Below, piece after piece: positions 34,311-42,087 of a DNA stretch of 64,000 nucleotides. The stretch is from Paraburkholderia sp. BL10I2N1 (lineage in GTDB: Bacteria > Pseudomonadota > Gammaproteobacteria > Burkholderiales > Burkholderiaceae), in assembly GCF_004361815.1 (NCBI RefSeq), contig NZ_SNWA01000002.1, positions 3,038,001 to 3,102,000 on the forward strand, given 5' to 3'. Below the pieces are notes generated by a model. That model did not search any database, was not told the origin of the DNA, and saw only the letters and a program-made list of their open reading frames with translations. A program made the position numbers and the translations under genes. Position 1 is the first letter of the stretch. Every line of letters begins with the position of its first letter.

Positions 34311-37300
34311 ATGAATCGGCCGGTGGTTCGGATTCCGCTTCGCTTGACCGGTGCACGTTCGGTCTGGAAGTGGATTAAATGGCTGCTTATAGCAGCTTTC
34401 CTTGTCGTTCTTGTCATTGGGGCGCGCTTCGCGCAGATCGAAATCGAGACGTCGCGCCTTCAGGCGCGCTACCTGTCCGAATTGACGCGCGATATTGCCT
34501 TTACCGCCGCCGACGGTCCCAGCAACAGCATCCGTTTTCCGTCCGGCGGGCCGTATGACGAGCGGCTAGGCTACGCGTGGCTGCCTTCCTTCGAACAGCG
34601 TCTGACTGAGCGCGGCTTTGCTGTCGCGACCCAGGCGCGCGATTCCGAAAAGATGCTTTCGCTCGCCGACGAGGGCCTCTTCCTTCCCTACGAAGAAAAG
34701 GATCAGGCGGGGCTCAGGCTCTTCGACGCCAGCGGCACGCCTCTTTTCGGTGCAAGCTACCCCGCCCGGATTTACACGGAGTTCGACGAGATTCCGCCGC
34801 TCGTGGTCGACTCGCTGCTTTTCATCGAAGACCGCAATCTGCTCAACGCCGACCAGCCGAACCGCAATCCGGCGCTCGACTGGGGCCGGTTCAGCCGGGC
34901 GCTGGTCGATCAGGGCGTACGGGTTTTCGACCGCCATCAGCAAACGCCCGGCGGCAGCACGCTGGCGACCCAGATCGAGAAATTCCGCCATTCGCCGGAC
35001 GGCAAGACCGGCACGCCGATGGAAAAACTGCGGCAGATCGCTTCCGCCTCGGTGAGGGCCTATCTCGACGGGCCGCAGACGCTGCCCGCGCGACGGCAGA
35101 TCGTCGTGCATTATCTGAATTCGGTGCCGCTGTCCGCAAAGGCGGGCGTCGGTGAAATCAATGGCATCGGCGACGGACTCGCCGCGTGGTATGGCCGCGA
35201 TTTCGACGAGGTCAATCGCATCCTGAGGGCACCCGTCACCGAGGACACGCTCGGCGAGCAGGCGCTTGCGTTTCGCGAGGTGCTGTCGCTGATGATCGCG
35301 CAGCGTGCGCCGTCGTACTTTCTTCGCAGCGGTAATGCGGAACTCGGCAGGTTGACGGACAGTTATCTGCGCTTGCTGGCGGGCGGCGGCATTATTTCCG
35401 CCTCGCTGCGGGATGCGGCACTCGCGGCGTCCCTTCAACTGGACCGCACACGTGTCATTCATCCGCCGATGTCCTACGTCTCCCGCAAGGCCGTCATGTC
35501 GTTGCGGGCGCAACTGCTGTCGGCGCTGGGTGTGCGCAACTTCTACGATCTCGACCGGCTCGATGTCACGGTACGCGCGACCCTCGACGATGCGGTACAG
35601 CAGGTCGTGAGCGCCCGGCTCGCGAGCGCCGGCACGCGCGACGGGGCGAGCGCCGCCGGTCTGTATGGCTTCGAGATGCTGCGCACGCACGACGATCCTT
35701 CGAAAATTGCGTACAGCTTCACGCTGTTCGAGCGGCGTGGTACCGAAAACGTGCTGCGCGTGCAGACGGATAGCCTCAACCAGCCTTTCGACGTCAATCA
35801 GGGCGCGCGTCTTAACCTCGGCTCGACAGCGAAGTTGCGTACGGTCATCACTTACCTGCAGATCATGACGCAACTGCATGAGCGCTATGCGTCGTTAAGC
35901 GCGGCCCAGTTGCGCGCGGTCAAGCCCGAAAGGCAGGACGCGTTGACGCGCTGGGCTGTCGATTATCTGGCGCACACGTCAGACCGTTCACTGCAGTCGA
36001 TGCTGGCTGCCGCAATCGAACGGAAATACTCGGCGAATCCTGGCGAGACGTTCTTTACGGGTGGCGGGGCACAGACCTTCAACAATTTCGAATCGAGCGA
36101 CAACAGCCAGATCCTGACGGTGCATCGCGCCTTCCAGCATTCGGTGAATCTGGTGTTCGTCAGGTTGATGCGCGACATCGTGCACTACGAGACTCTCCAG
36201 GTGGCAGGACCGACGTCGCAATGGCTGGACGATCCGGCTTCGCGGCATGTCTACCTGACGCGTTTCGCCGATCAGGAAAGCCAGGTGTACATGAAGCGTT
36301 TCTACACGAAGTATCAGGGCAAGACGCCGGATGATGCGCTCGCGCTGCTTCTTCGCAATGTCCGCAAATCGCCGCCGAAGATCGCGACCGTCTTGCGCAG
36401 CGTGGCGCCTGACGAGCCGCAGGCGTGGTTTGACGTGCAGATGCGGGCCGCACTGAAGAAGACGCCTGCCGCGTCTCTATCGGATGACGATCTTGCGAAG
36501 CTCTACGCCAAGTACGGTATCGACCGTTTCAATCTGAACGACCGCGGCTACATATCGAGTGTGCATCCGCTGGAACTGTGGACGCTCAACTATCTGCGCA
36601 GTCATCCAGCGGCGAAGCTCGATGAGCTGCTCGACGCGAGCCGCCCGGCGCGTACGGATGCCTATTCGTGGCTCTTCAAGACCCGCTATCACGCCACGCA
36701 GGACCGGCGCATCAGGCGGATGGTGGAGCTGCAGGCGTATGCGGTGATAGGGCGGTCATGGCGTGAGCTGGGTTACCCGTTCGCTACGCTGACCCCTTCC
36801 TATGCGACTGCAATCGGTGCATCGGGCGACCGGCCCGCCGCACTTGCGCAGTTGATCGGCCTGATCGCGAACGGCGGAAACAAGGTCCCGACGCACAGCA
36901 TTGCGGAACTCGAGTTTGCAAAGGGCACGCCCTACGAAACACGCTTCACCCACGCGTCGATTGCGCCGCAGACGACCTTGCCGCCAGAAGTGGTCGATAT
37001 CGTGCACGGTCTGCTGCGCGACGTCGTAACCGGTGGAACCGCAAAGCGCCTGGCGCAGGGCATGACATTCCCGAACGGGCGCACGCTCGAGGTGTACGGC
37101 AAGACTGGCACCGGGGATCAGCGCTTTAACGTATTCGCCCGCGGCGCGCGGCTGATCGAGTCGCGCAAGGTCAACCGGAGCGCGACCTTCGTGTTCGTGA
37201 TCGGCGATCGTTTCTATGGCTCCCTGACCGCGTGGGTTCACGAGCCTTACGCGGCGCGCTATGACTTTACGAGCGCTCTGGCGGTGCAGTTGCTGAAGTC

Positions 37301-37385
37301 GCTGGCACCCGCGTTGCAACCGTTGCTTGCGTTGCCGTCGGACAAGGGCGAGGCGGCAAAAGTGACTGTGCGCACGGATCAATAA
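34311..37385 (+). CDS. Bifunctional penicillin-binding protein (GT51 transglycosylase plus transpeptidase)
   Basis: Large inner-membrane protein of 1024 aa. One membrane helix (about 20-38) is followed by a GT51 transglycosylase domain with FIEDRN (catalytic Glu173) and QTPGGSTLATQIEKF. A transpeptidase domain follows with the active serine Ser505 in STAK (505-508), the SVN motif (611-613) and KTG (931-933). The distance between SVN and KTG (about 320 residues) is much longer than in standard PBP1 enzymes, so an insert of perhaps 200 residues is present around 650-850. GGAGAAG precedes the ATG. It polymerises or cross-links periplasmic peptidoglycan. The neighbours are sugar transport operons, with no functional link evident. 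Confidence 0.88.
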   Translation: MNRPVVRIPLRLTGARSVWKWIKWLLIAAFLVVLVIGARFAQIEIETSRLQARYLSELTRDIAFTAADGPSNSIRFPSGGPYDERLGYAWLPSFEQRLTERGFAVATQARDSEKMLSLADEGLFLPYEEKDQAGLRLFDASGTPLFGASYPARIYTEFDEIPPLVVDSLLFIEDRNLLNADQPNRNPALDWGRFSRALVDQGVRVFDRHQQTPGGSTLATQIEKFRHSPDGKTGTPMEKLRQIASASVRAYLDGPQTLPARRQIVVHYLNSVPLSAKAGVGEINGIGDGLAAWYGRDFDEVNRILRAPVTEDTLGEQALAFREVLSLMIAQRAPSYFLRSGNAELGRLTDSYLRLLAGGGIISASLRDAALAASLQLDRTRVIHPPMSYVSRKAVMSLRAQLLSALGVRNFYDLDRLDVTVRATLDDAVQQVVSARLASAGTRDGASAAGLYGFEMLRTHDDPSKIAYSFTLFERRGTENVLRVQTDSLNQPFDVNQGARLNLGSTAKLRTVITYLQIMTQLHERYASLSAAQLRAVKPERQDALTRWAVDYLAHTSDRSLQSMLAAAIERKYSANPGETFFTGGGAQTFNNFESSDNSQILTVHRAFQHSVNLVFVRLMRDIVHYETLQVAGPTSQWLDDPASRHVYLTRFADQESQVYMKRFYTKYQGKTPDDALALLLRNVRKSPPKIATVLRSVAPDEPQAWFDVQMRAALKKTPAASLSDDDLAKLYAKYGIDRFNLNDRGYISSVHPLELWTLNYLRSHPAAKLDELLDASRPARTDAYSWLFKTRYHATQDRRIRRMVELQAYAVIGRSWRELGYPFATLTPSYATAIGASGDRPAALAQLIGLIANGGNKVPTHSIAELEFAKGTPYETRFTHASIAPQTTLPPEVVDIVHGLLRDVVTGGTAKRLAQGMTFPNGRTLEVYGKTGTGDQRFNVFARGARLIESRKVNRSATFVFVIGDRFYGSLTAWVHEPYAARYDFTSALAVQLLKSLAPALQPLLALPSDKGEAAKVTVRTDQ

Positions 37386-38599
37386 TCGACGTCTGCGGCA
37401 GGCTTCAGAAACAGTTCATGCATCGGCGCGAAATGCGCATACAGCGGCAGGATGGCGCCGCCCATCGCGCGCGCGTCGGCGCCGATTGCGCCTTCCAGCA
37501 GCTGTGGCCGCGCCATGCCCTCCCATTCGAAGCGATCGAGTACGCGCTCCGTGCGACGGATGATTTCGCGCACCAGCTGCCGGTCGAACTCGCCGTCGAT
37601 CACCACCGCTTCGAGATCGAGTAATGCCGCTGCGTTGGTCAATGCCGATGCGATGGCCGGGCAGGCCGTGTCGAGCCACTGTTCCGTCAAACGCCATAGA
37701 TCCGGAGATAAGGCGCGATGATCGTGCGCGGCCGCAGGCGGTGCGCCGGCATCCGTGAACAGCTTTTCGAGCACGAAGCCCGAGGCCGCATGCAGCAACT
37801 GCCGTGCGGGCTTCGAGCCATCGCGGGCAAGCGGGATCGATCCCACTGCGCCCGCATTGCCATGCGGACCGCCGTGCAACCGTCCGTCGATCACGAGGCC
37901 GCCGCCAATGAACGTGCCGACAAAGAGGTAGAGAAAATTGTGGATGCCGCGCCCCTGGCCCATCACCAGTTCAGCGGCGCAGGCGGCCATCGTGTCCTTG
38001 GCGAACTCGACGGGCAGCCCGGTCAATGTCTCGATGCGCGAACGGATGTCGATATCGTTCCATGCGTTGAGCGCGTCGGGCGGTGCGCCCAGAAAATCAC
38101 GCCAGCCTCCGAGCCATAAAGGCGCGGCCACGCCGACACCGACGACTTTCTTGGCGCGCGCGCCGAGCGCTTCGTTCGTGCGCGCGAGCCTGCTTTCCAG
38201 CGCCGGAAACAGCGTGACGGGATCGGGATACGCGTACTCGAATACATCGCGGCTGCACACCTGGCCGGTAAAATCCATCGCCAGCACGTCGAGACTGCGG
38301 CGCCCGACCTTGATGCCGATCGTGAACGCGCCATCGGGACGCAACGCGATCGGCACCGAAGGCTGGCCGATTCGCCCCCGCACGCGCGGCTGTTTCGCGA
38401 GCAGACCGTCATCGATCAGGCGCTCGACGATCATCGAGACGGTTTGCATCGACAGCCGCGTGAGCCTCGCGACGTCGGCTTTCGGCAATGGACCATGCAG
38501 CCGGATCGCCTGCAGGACGATCCGTTCGTTGAACTGCCGCATGCCGACCTGATTCGATCCGACCGTGCGTTTGAGCGGCGAGCGGCTACCGGTATCCAT
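37379..38599 (-). CDS. ROK-family transcriptional regulator (NagC/XylR type)
   Basis: Regulator of 406 aa. The N-terminal winged helix-turn-helix is ADVARLTRLSMQTVSMIVERLIDDGLL. The ROK domain follows, with GVGVAAPLW and LFVGTFIGGGLVIDGRLHGG. The cysteine motif that binds zinc in many ROK proteins is not seen after HGNAGAVG, so it may be a pure sensor. A TTG at 38605 extends it by two residues; ATG 38599 is preferred. It is first on the minus strand after the FrcA-like gene (28 bp apart) and overlaps the penicillin-binding protein end by 7 bp. It probably controls the adjacent sugar ABC operon. Confidence 0.9.
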   Translation of the reverse strand: MDTGSRSPLKRTVGSNQVGMRQFNERIVLQAIRLHGPLPKADVARLTRLSMQTVSMIVERLIDDGLLAKQPRVRGRIGQPSVPIALRPDGAFTIGIKVGRRSLDVLAMDFTGQVCSRDVFEYAYPDPVTLFPALESRLARTNEALGARAKKVVGVGVAAPLWLGGWRDFLGAPPDALNAWNDIDIRSRIETLTGLPVEFAKDTMAACAAELVMGQGRGIHNFLYLFVGTFIGGGLVIDGRLHGGPHGNAGAVGSIPLARDGSKPARQLLHAASGFVLEKLFTDAGAPPAAAHDHRALSPDLWRLTEQWLDTACPAIASALTNAAALLDLEAVVIDGEFDRQLVREIIRRTERVLDRFEWEGMARPQLLEGAIGADARAMGGAILPLYAHFAPMHELFLKPAADVDY

Positions 38600-38627
38600 C
38601 GTCAAAGGCCGGTGAGGGGGCGGTGCA

Positions 38628-39425
38628 TCATGCGATTGCCTTCACGTCCGCTTCCTTCGCGCCGGTCATGATCGCCACGGCCTCGGACATGTGGATGTCC
38701 GCGCGGTTGACAAGCGCGGCGCGCCGGCCAAGCCGCTGGATGTGGATGCGATCGGCGACTTCGAAGACGTGCGGCATGTTGTGGCTGATCAGGATCACGG
38801 GCAAGCCGCGATCGCGAACGCGCCGGATCAGTTCGAGCACCATGTTGCCTTCCTTCACGCCGAGCGCCGCAGTGGGTTCGTCGAGAATCACGACGTGCCG
38901 CGCGAACGCCGCGCTGCGCGCAACGGCGACACCCTGACGCTGTCCGCCTGACAGCGTTTCGACGGCCTGCCGCATCGAACGGATGCCGATCTGCAGGCCC
39001 TTCATGTGCGCGGTCGCTTCTTCCAGCATGCGGCGTTTGTCGATCATCTTGAGGATCGAGCCGCGCCAGCCAGGCTTGACCAGTTCGCGGGCGAGAAACA
39101 GGTTTTCCGCGATGCTCATCGCTGGAGCAACAGCGAGTTCCTGATACACGGTTTCGATGCCCTGTTCGCGTGCATCGAGCGGACTGCGGAATTTCACTGC
39201 TTGACCGTCGAGCAGGATCTCGCCTTCGTCGGGCACGGTTGCGCCCGAAAGCGCCTTGATCAGCGAAGATTTGCCGGCGCCGTTATCGCCGATGACGGCA
39301 AGAATCTCGCCGGGCAGCACTTCGAAATCGCAACCGTCGAGTGCGGTGACATGGCCATAACGCTTGATGAGTCCGCGTGCCTGCAGAACCGGCGTGGCAT
39401 TGGAGGCGGTGTGAGTAGTCGACAT
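38628..39425 (-). CDS. Sugar ABC transporter ATP-binding protein (FrcA type, single ATPase domain)
   Basis: Cytoplasmic ATPase of 265 aa. Walker A GDNGAGKSS is at residues 46-54, signature LSGGQRQG near 151-158, and Walker B VVILDEPTAALG soon after. It has one nucleotide-binding domain, unlike the tandem ATPases of RbsA type, which points to the FrcA fructose-type subgroup. GAGGGAA precedes the ATG. It lies 20 bp downstream of the permease gene. Confidence 0.93.
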   Translation of the reverse strand: MSTTHTASNATPVLQARGLIKRYGHVTALDGCDFEVLPGEILAVIGDNGAGKSSLIKALSGATVPDEGEILLDGQAVKFRSPLDAREQGIETVYQELAVAPAMSIAENLFLARELVKPGWRGSILKMIDKRRMLEEATAHMKGLQIGIRSMRQAVETLSGGQRQGVAVARSAAFARHVVILDEPTAALGVKEGNMVLELIRRVRDRGLPVILISHNMPHVFEVADRIHIQRLGRRAALVNRADIHMSEAVAIMTGAKEADVKAIA

Positions 39426-39445
39426 GACAGATTCCCTCGTTCGCG

Positions 39446-40423
39446 TTAGCGGCGATGTGACAGTTTGTCGGCGGCGACGGCGAGAATCACCAGCATGCCG
39501 GTAATCAGCACCTGATACACCGAGGACACCCCAATCAGTGTGAGGCCATTACGGAACACGCCGACGATCAGCGCGCCCAGCAGCGTCCCCACGATCGACC
39601 CACGCCCGCCGAAAAGACTCGTGCCGCCGAGCACGACCGCGGTAATGCTGTCGAGGTTTTCGGTTTGCCCCGCCTGCGGATCGCCCACGCCGGTACGCGA
39701 TACCGACAGCAGCGCGGCAATCCCGTAGATCGCGCCGGCCAGTGTGTACACGGTGAGCAGGATCTTTTGCGACGACAGGCCCATCAGCCGTGCCGCTTCG
39801 GCGTTATTGCCGAGTGCGTAGAGGTGTCGTCCAGGCACCGTATCGCGCAGCACGAACCAGGTCAGCAGATACATCAGCAACGTGAGCACGGTGCCGTAGG
39901 TTACCTCGGCCGGCCCGATGCTGAACGTGTTGCCGAAGAACATCATGGCGTCCGGCAGGTTCGACACGCTCTCGGCGTTCGAATAGATCTGCGTGAGCGC
40001 AAACGCGATGTTCAGCGTACCCAGTGTCACGATGAACGCGGGCAGCTTAATGCGCGTGATGAGCACGCCATTGAGGAGGCCAAACGCCGTGCTGGCCGCG
40101 ACGCCGCAGAGAATCGCAAGGACTGGCGGCACGCCGAGCACGACGGCGAACTTGGTCATCACGATCGAGCCGAACGCCATCAACATCCCGCACGACAGAT
40201 CGATGCCGCCGGTGAGAACGATCAAGGTCTGACCGATCGCGATGACGGCGACGACCATCGTTTGTTGCAGGATCAACGAAAGATTCTGGAACGAAAGAAA
40301 GCGGCTGCTCTGCGAAATGAAGAATGCGCACGCAAGCAGGAGCGCGAGCAGGGGGCCGATTTCAGCGAGAGAAGGCAGGCGATCGCCAAGGCGGCGAGCG
40401 CTGGTAGCCGACGGAGTGGACAT
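39446..40423 (-). CDS. Sugar ABC transporter permease (FrcC/RbsC type)
   Basis: Inner-membrane permease of 325 aa with about eight to ten helices and the family stretches LIVLTGGIDLSCG and LGGTSLFGGRGSIVGTLLGAL. The ATG at 40423 has GAGGAA upstream; a frame to 40471 adds 16 residues without a ribosome binding site. It is separated from the binding-protein gene by 102 bp that include a very stable stem-loop. Confidence 0.93.
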   Translation of the reverse strand: MSTPSATSARRLGDRLPSLAEIGPLLALLLACAFFISQSSRFLSFQNLSLILQQTMVVAVIAIGQTLIVLTGGIDLSCGMLMAFGSIVMTKFAVVLGVPPVLAILCGVAASTAFGLLNGVLITRIKLPAFIVTLGTLNIAFALTQIYSNAESVSNLPDAMMFFGNTFSIGPAEVTYGTVLTLLMYLLTWFVLRDTVPGRHLYALGNNAEAARLMGLSSQKILLTVYTLAGAIYGIAALLSVSRTGVGDPQAGQTENLDSITAVVLGGTSLFGGRGSIVGTLLGALIVGVFRNGLTLIGVSSVYQVLITGMLVILAVAADKLSHRR

Positions 40424-40490
40424 GATCTGATTCCTCGATGCAACAGCGTGGCAGGTGACCCACGCAAACAAATCCGCTAACGAATCCTGT

Positions 40491-40514
40491 CAGGGCCCGC
40501 GGGCGCGGGCCCTG
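40491..40514 (-). promoter_or_regulatory. Very stable intercistronic stem-loop after the sugar-binding protein gene
   Basis: CAGGGCCCGCG (40491-40501) and CGCGGGCCCTG (40504-40514) are perfect inverted copies; a realistic fold has nine G-C-rich pairs and a six-base loop. On the transcribed minus strand it follows the binding-protein stop by 11 bp and precedes the permease by 67 bp, without a T-run. Confidence 0.7.
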
Positions 40515-40525
40515 TTGGAGCGGTG

Positions 40526-41530
40526 TTACTTGTTACCCCAGCAATTGTCGAGACCGAACTTCGAGTCCTTGCTGTCGACACCCGACATGGGTTTGTCGGA
40601 GATCAGCGTGACGCCGGTGTCGTGATAGCCCGTCGCCTTCTTGCCGCTCCTGGCGTAGTCGACGCCAGCGGCGACGCCGAGCGACGCCATCTTCAGCGGA
40701 TACTGCTGTGAGGTTGCCGCGATGGCGCCAGCCTTCACATTGCGCACGCCTTCACAGCCACCGTCGATCGAAACGATCATCACGCTCTTGTCCTTGCCTG
40801 CTGCCTTCAGCGCGCGATAAGCGCCTGCCGCGGCCGGCTCGTTGATCGTATAGACGACGTTGATATCGGGCGACTTCTGCAGGCAGTTTTCCATCGCCGT
40901 CTGGCCCTTCGCCTGGTCGCCGCGCGTATCCTGGCTGCAGACGATGGACGCATCGCCTTCCTTCACGCCGAAGCCCTGCAGGAAGCCGTTATGCCGGAGC
41001 ACGCCGACCGATACGCCAGGCGCCAGGTCGAGCGTGGCGATCTTCGCGGGCTTGCCTGCCATCGCCGCCTTCGCGTATTCGCCGATGAGCACGCCGGCCT
41101 TGAAATTGTCGGTGGCGAAGAGGGCGTCGGTGGCGTCCTGCGGGTCGGTTGGTGTGTCGAGGGCAATCACGAGTGCGCCGGCCGCACGCGCCTTCTTGAT
41201 GCTCGGCACGATGGCCTTCGTGTCGCTAGGGGTGATCAGGATCGCCTTGGCGCCGGCCGTCAGCATGTTTTCGATCGCGGTGACCTGGCTCGCGTTATCG
41301 CCGTCGAACTTGCCGGCCGCACTGATCAGCTTCACGCCGTCCTTTTGCGCTTCGGCATCGGCGCCCTGTTTCATCTTGACGAAGAACGGGTTGGTGTCGG
41401 TCTTCGTGATGAGGCCAATGACAGGCTGATCGGCGGCGTGCGAAGCACCCGCACACCACACGACCGTGGCGGCCACGCACATCGATACGATTCGTCTTGC
41501 GACAGGTTGCCTGCTTGAATTCAGATTCAT
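40526..41530 (-). CDS. Periplasmic sugar-binding protein (FrcB/RbsB type)
   Basis: Periplasmic receptor of 334 aa. A signal peptide ends near [10 protein letters not shown] (about residue 33). The mature protein opens with [21 protein letters not shown] and contains [20 protein letters not shown], the pattern of fructose/ribose receptors of the FrcB group. GGAGGAGCG precedes the ATG. It is the first gene of the operon, and the inverted repeat at 41661-41685 lies in its promoter region. The sugar could be fructose, ribose, mannose or xylose; the sequence alone does not decide. Confidence 0.92.
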   Translation of the reverse strand: MNLNSSRQPVARRIVSMCVAATVVWCAGASHAADQPVIGLITKTDTNPFFVKMKQGADAEAQKDGVKLISAAGKFDGDNASQVTAIENMLTAGAKAILITPSDTKAIVPSIKKARAAGALVIALDTPTDPQDATDALFATDNFKAGVLIGEYAKAAMAGKPAKIATLDLAPGVSVGVLRHNGFLQGFGVKEGDASIVCSQDTRGDQAKGQTAMENCLQKSPDINVVYTINEPAAAGAYRALKAAGKDKSVMIVSIDGGCEGVRNVKAGAIAATSQQYPLKMASLGVAAGVDYARSGKKATGYHDTGVTLISDKPMSGVDSKDSKFGLDNCWGNK

Positions 41531-41660
41531 GGGGGACGCTCCTCCGGGTTGTTGACAGCGACGTTTCGAACTGACGGTCGACTCAATGACAGCGGGCGCT
41601 GATGACGCCTCTCAATATCGCGCCCGGTGAATACGGCTGCTGGAAACCGGGGCGCCCGTG

Positions 41661-41685
41661 ACTAAATCACTTTGTTTTATTTAGT
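41661..41685. promoter_or_regulatory. Candidate ROK-regulator operator
   Basis: ACTAAAT (41661-41667) and ATTTAGT (41679-41685) form a perfect inverted repeat with an 11-base AT-rich centre, about 130 bp upstream of the sugar-binding protein start. ACTAA/TTAGT half-sites are seen in operators of XylR-like ROK repressors, and a ROK gene ends this operon. Confidence 0.5.
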
Positions 41686-41900
41686 ACACCAGCCAAGCCG
41701 AGGCGTGTCAAGAAAGGAGAAATGCTGCGGTGCGCAACGAAGTTGCCGTCGGAGAGGCTGGAACGCCCGCCACGTAAGGCGTCGAGCGATGTCGTGCGGC
41801 GTTTGCCGGAGCCCGTCTGGTTGGGGTAAATCAGGATGACCGGAGGACGAATAACAGTGACTCGCCAGCCGGAATCCGGCGTCAGGGTCTTCCTTGCATC

Positions 41901-42000
41901 GCCCGCCAGGTACTTTCCCTGGCAGGTTTTCGAAGCACCCATCGTTCGCCATTGCCGACCCTCGAAGCATTGCCCTCGGGTCCCTCGCTCCCTACTCTTC
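41901..42000 (+). repeat. Duplicated promoter block, copy A (KstD-like operon)
   Basis: Aligns without gaps to 45561-45660, with 78 of 100 bases identical by eye. The conserved pieces include TTTCCCTGG, ATCGTTCGC and CCGACCCTC. It ends 87 bp before the flavoprotein start. The conservation includes the promoter hexamers listed separately. Confidence 0.85.
41970..41998 (+). promoter_or_regulatory. Promoter of the KstD-like operon
   Basis: TTGCCC (41970-41975) and TACTCT (41993-41998) are spaced by 17 bp and match the hexamers of the paralogous promoter at 45630-45658 position by position. Transcription would start near 42005, leaving a leader of about 80 bases. Confidence 0.55.
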
Positions 42001-42087
42001 GTTACAGAGAACGAGACCGTTTGAGCCGAAGCCATCCATAGCGAGTCCGCGCACCGGTCAGGTCGATACGCAAACCAGGAGACGTCC

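Larger units (their letters stand above)
41531..42087. other. Divergent intergenic region between the sugar ABC operon and the KstD-like gene
   Basis: 557 bp without a credible gene. The part near the sugar operon holds a candidate ROK operator (41661-41685); the part near the flavoprotein gene holds the duplicated promoter block (41901-42000). Between them (about 41690-41890) I see nothing I can name. Short reading frames here lack ribosome binding sites. Confidence 0.6.

Noticed and set aside
41917..41940. Sigma-54 promoter in the duplicated block (TGGC at -24)
   Set aside because: The -12 element (TTGC at the required distance) is missing in both copies, while a 17-bp spaced sigma-70 pair is conserved in both.
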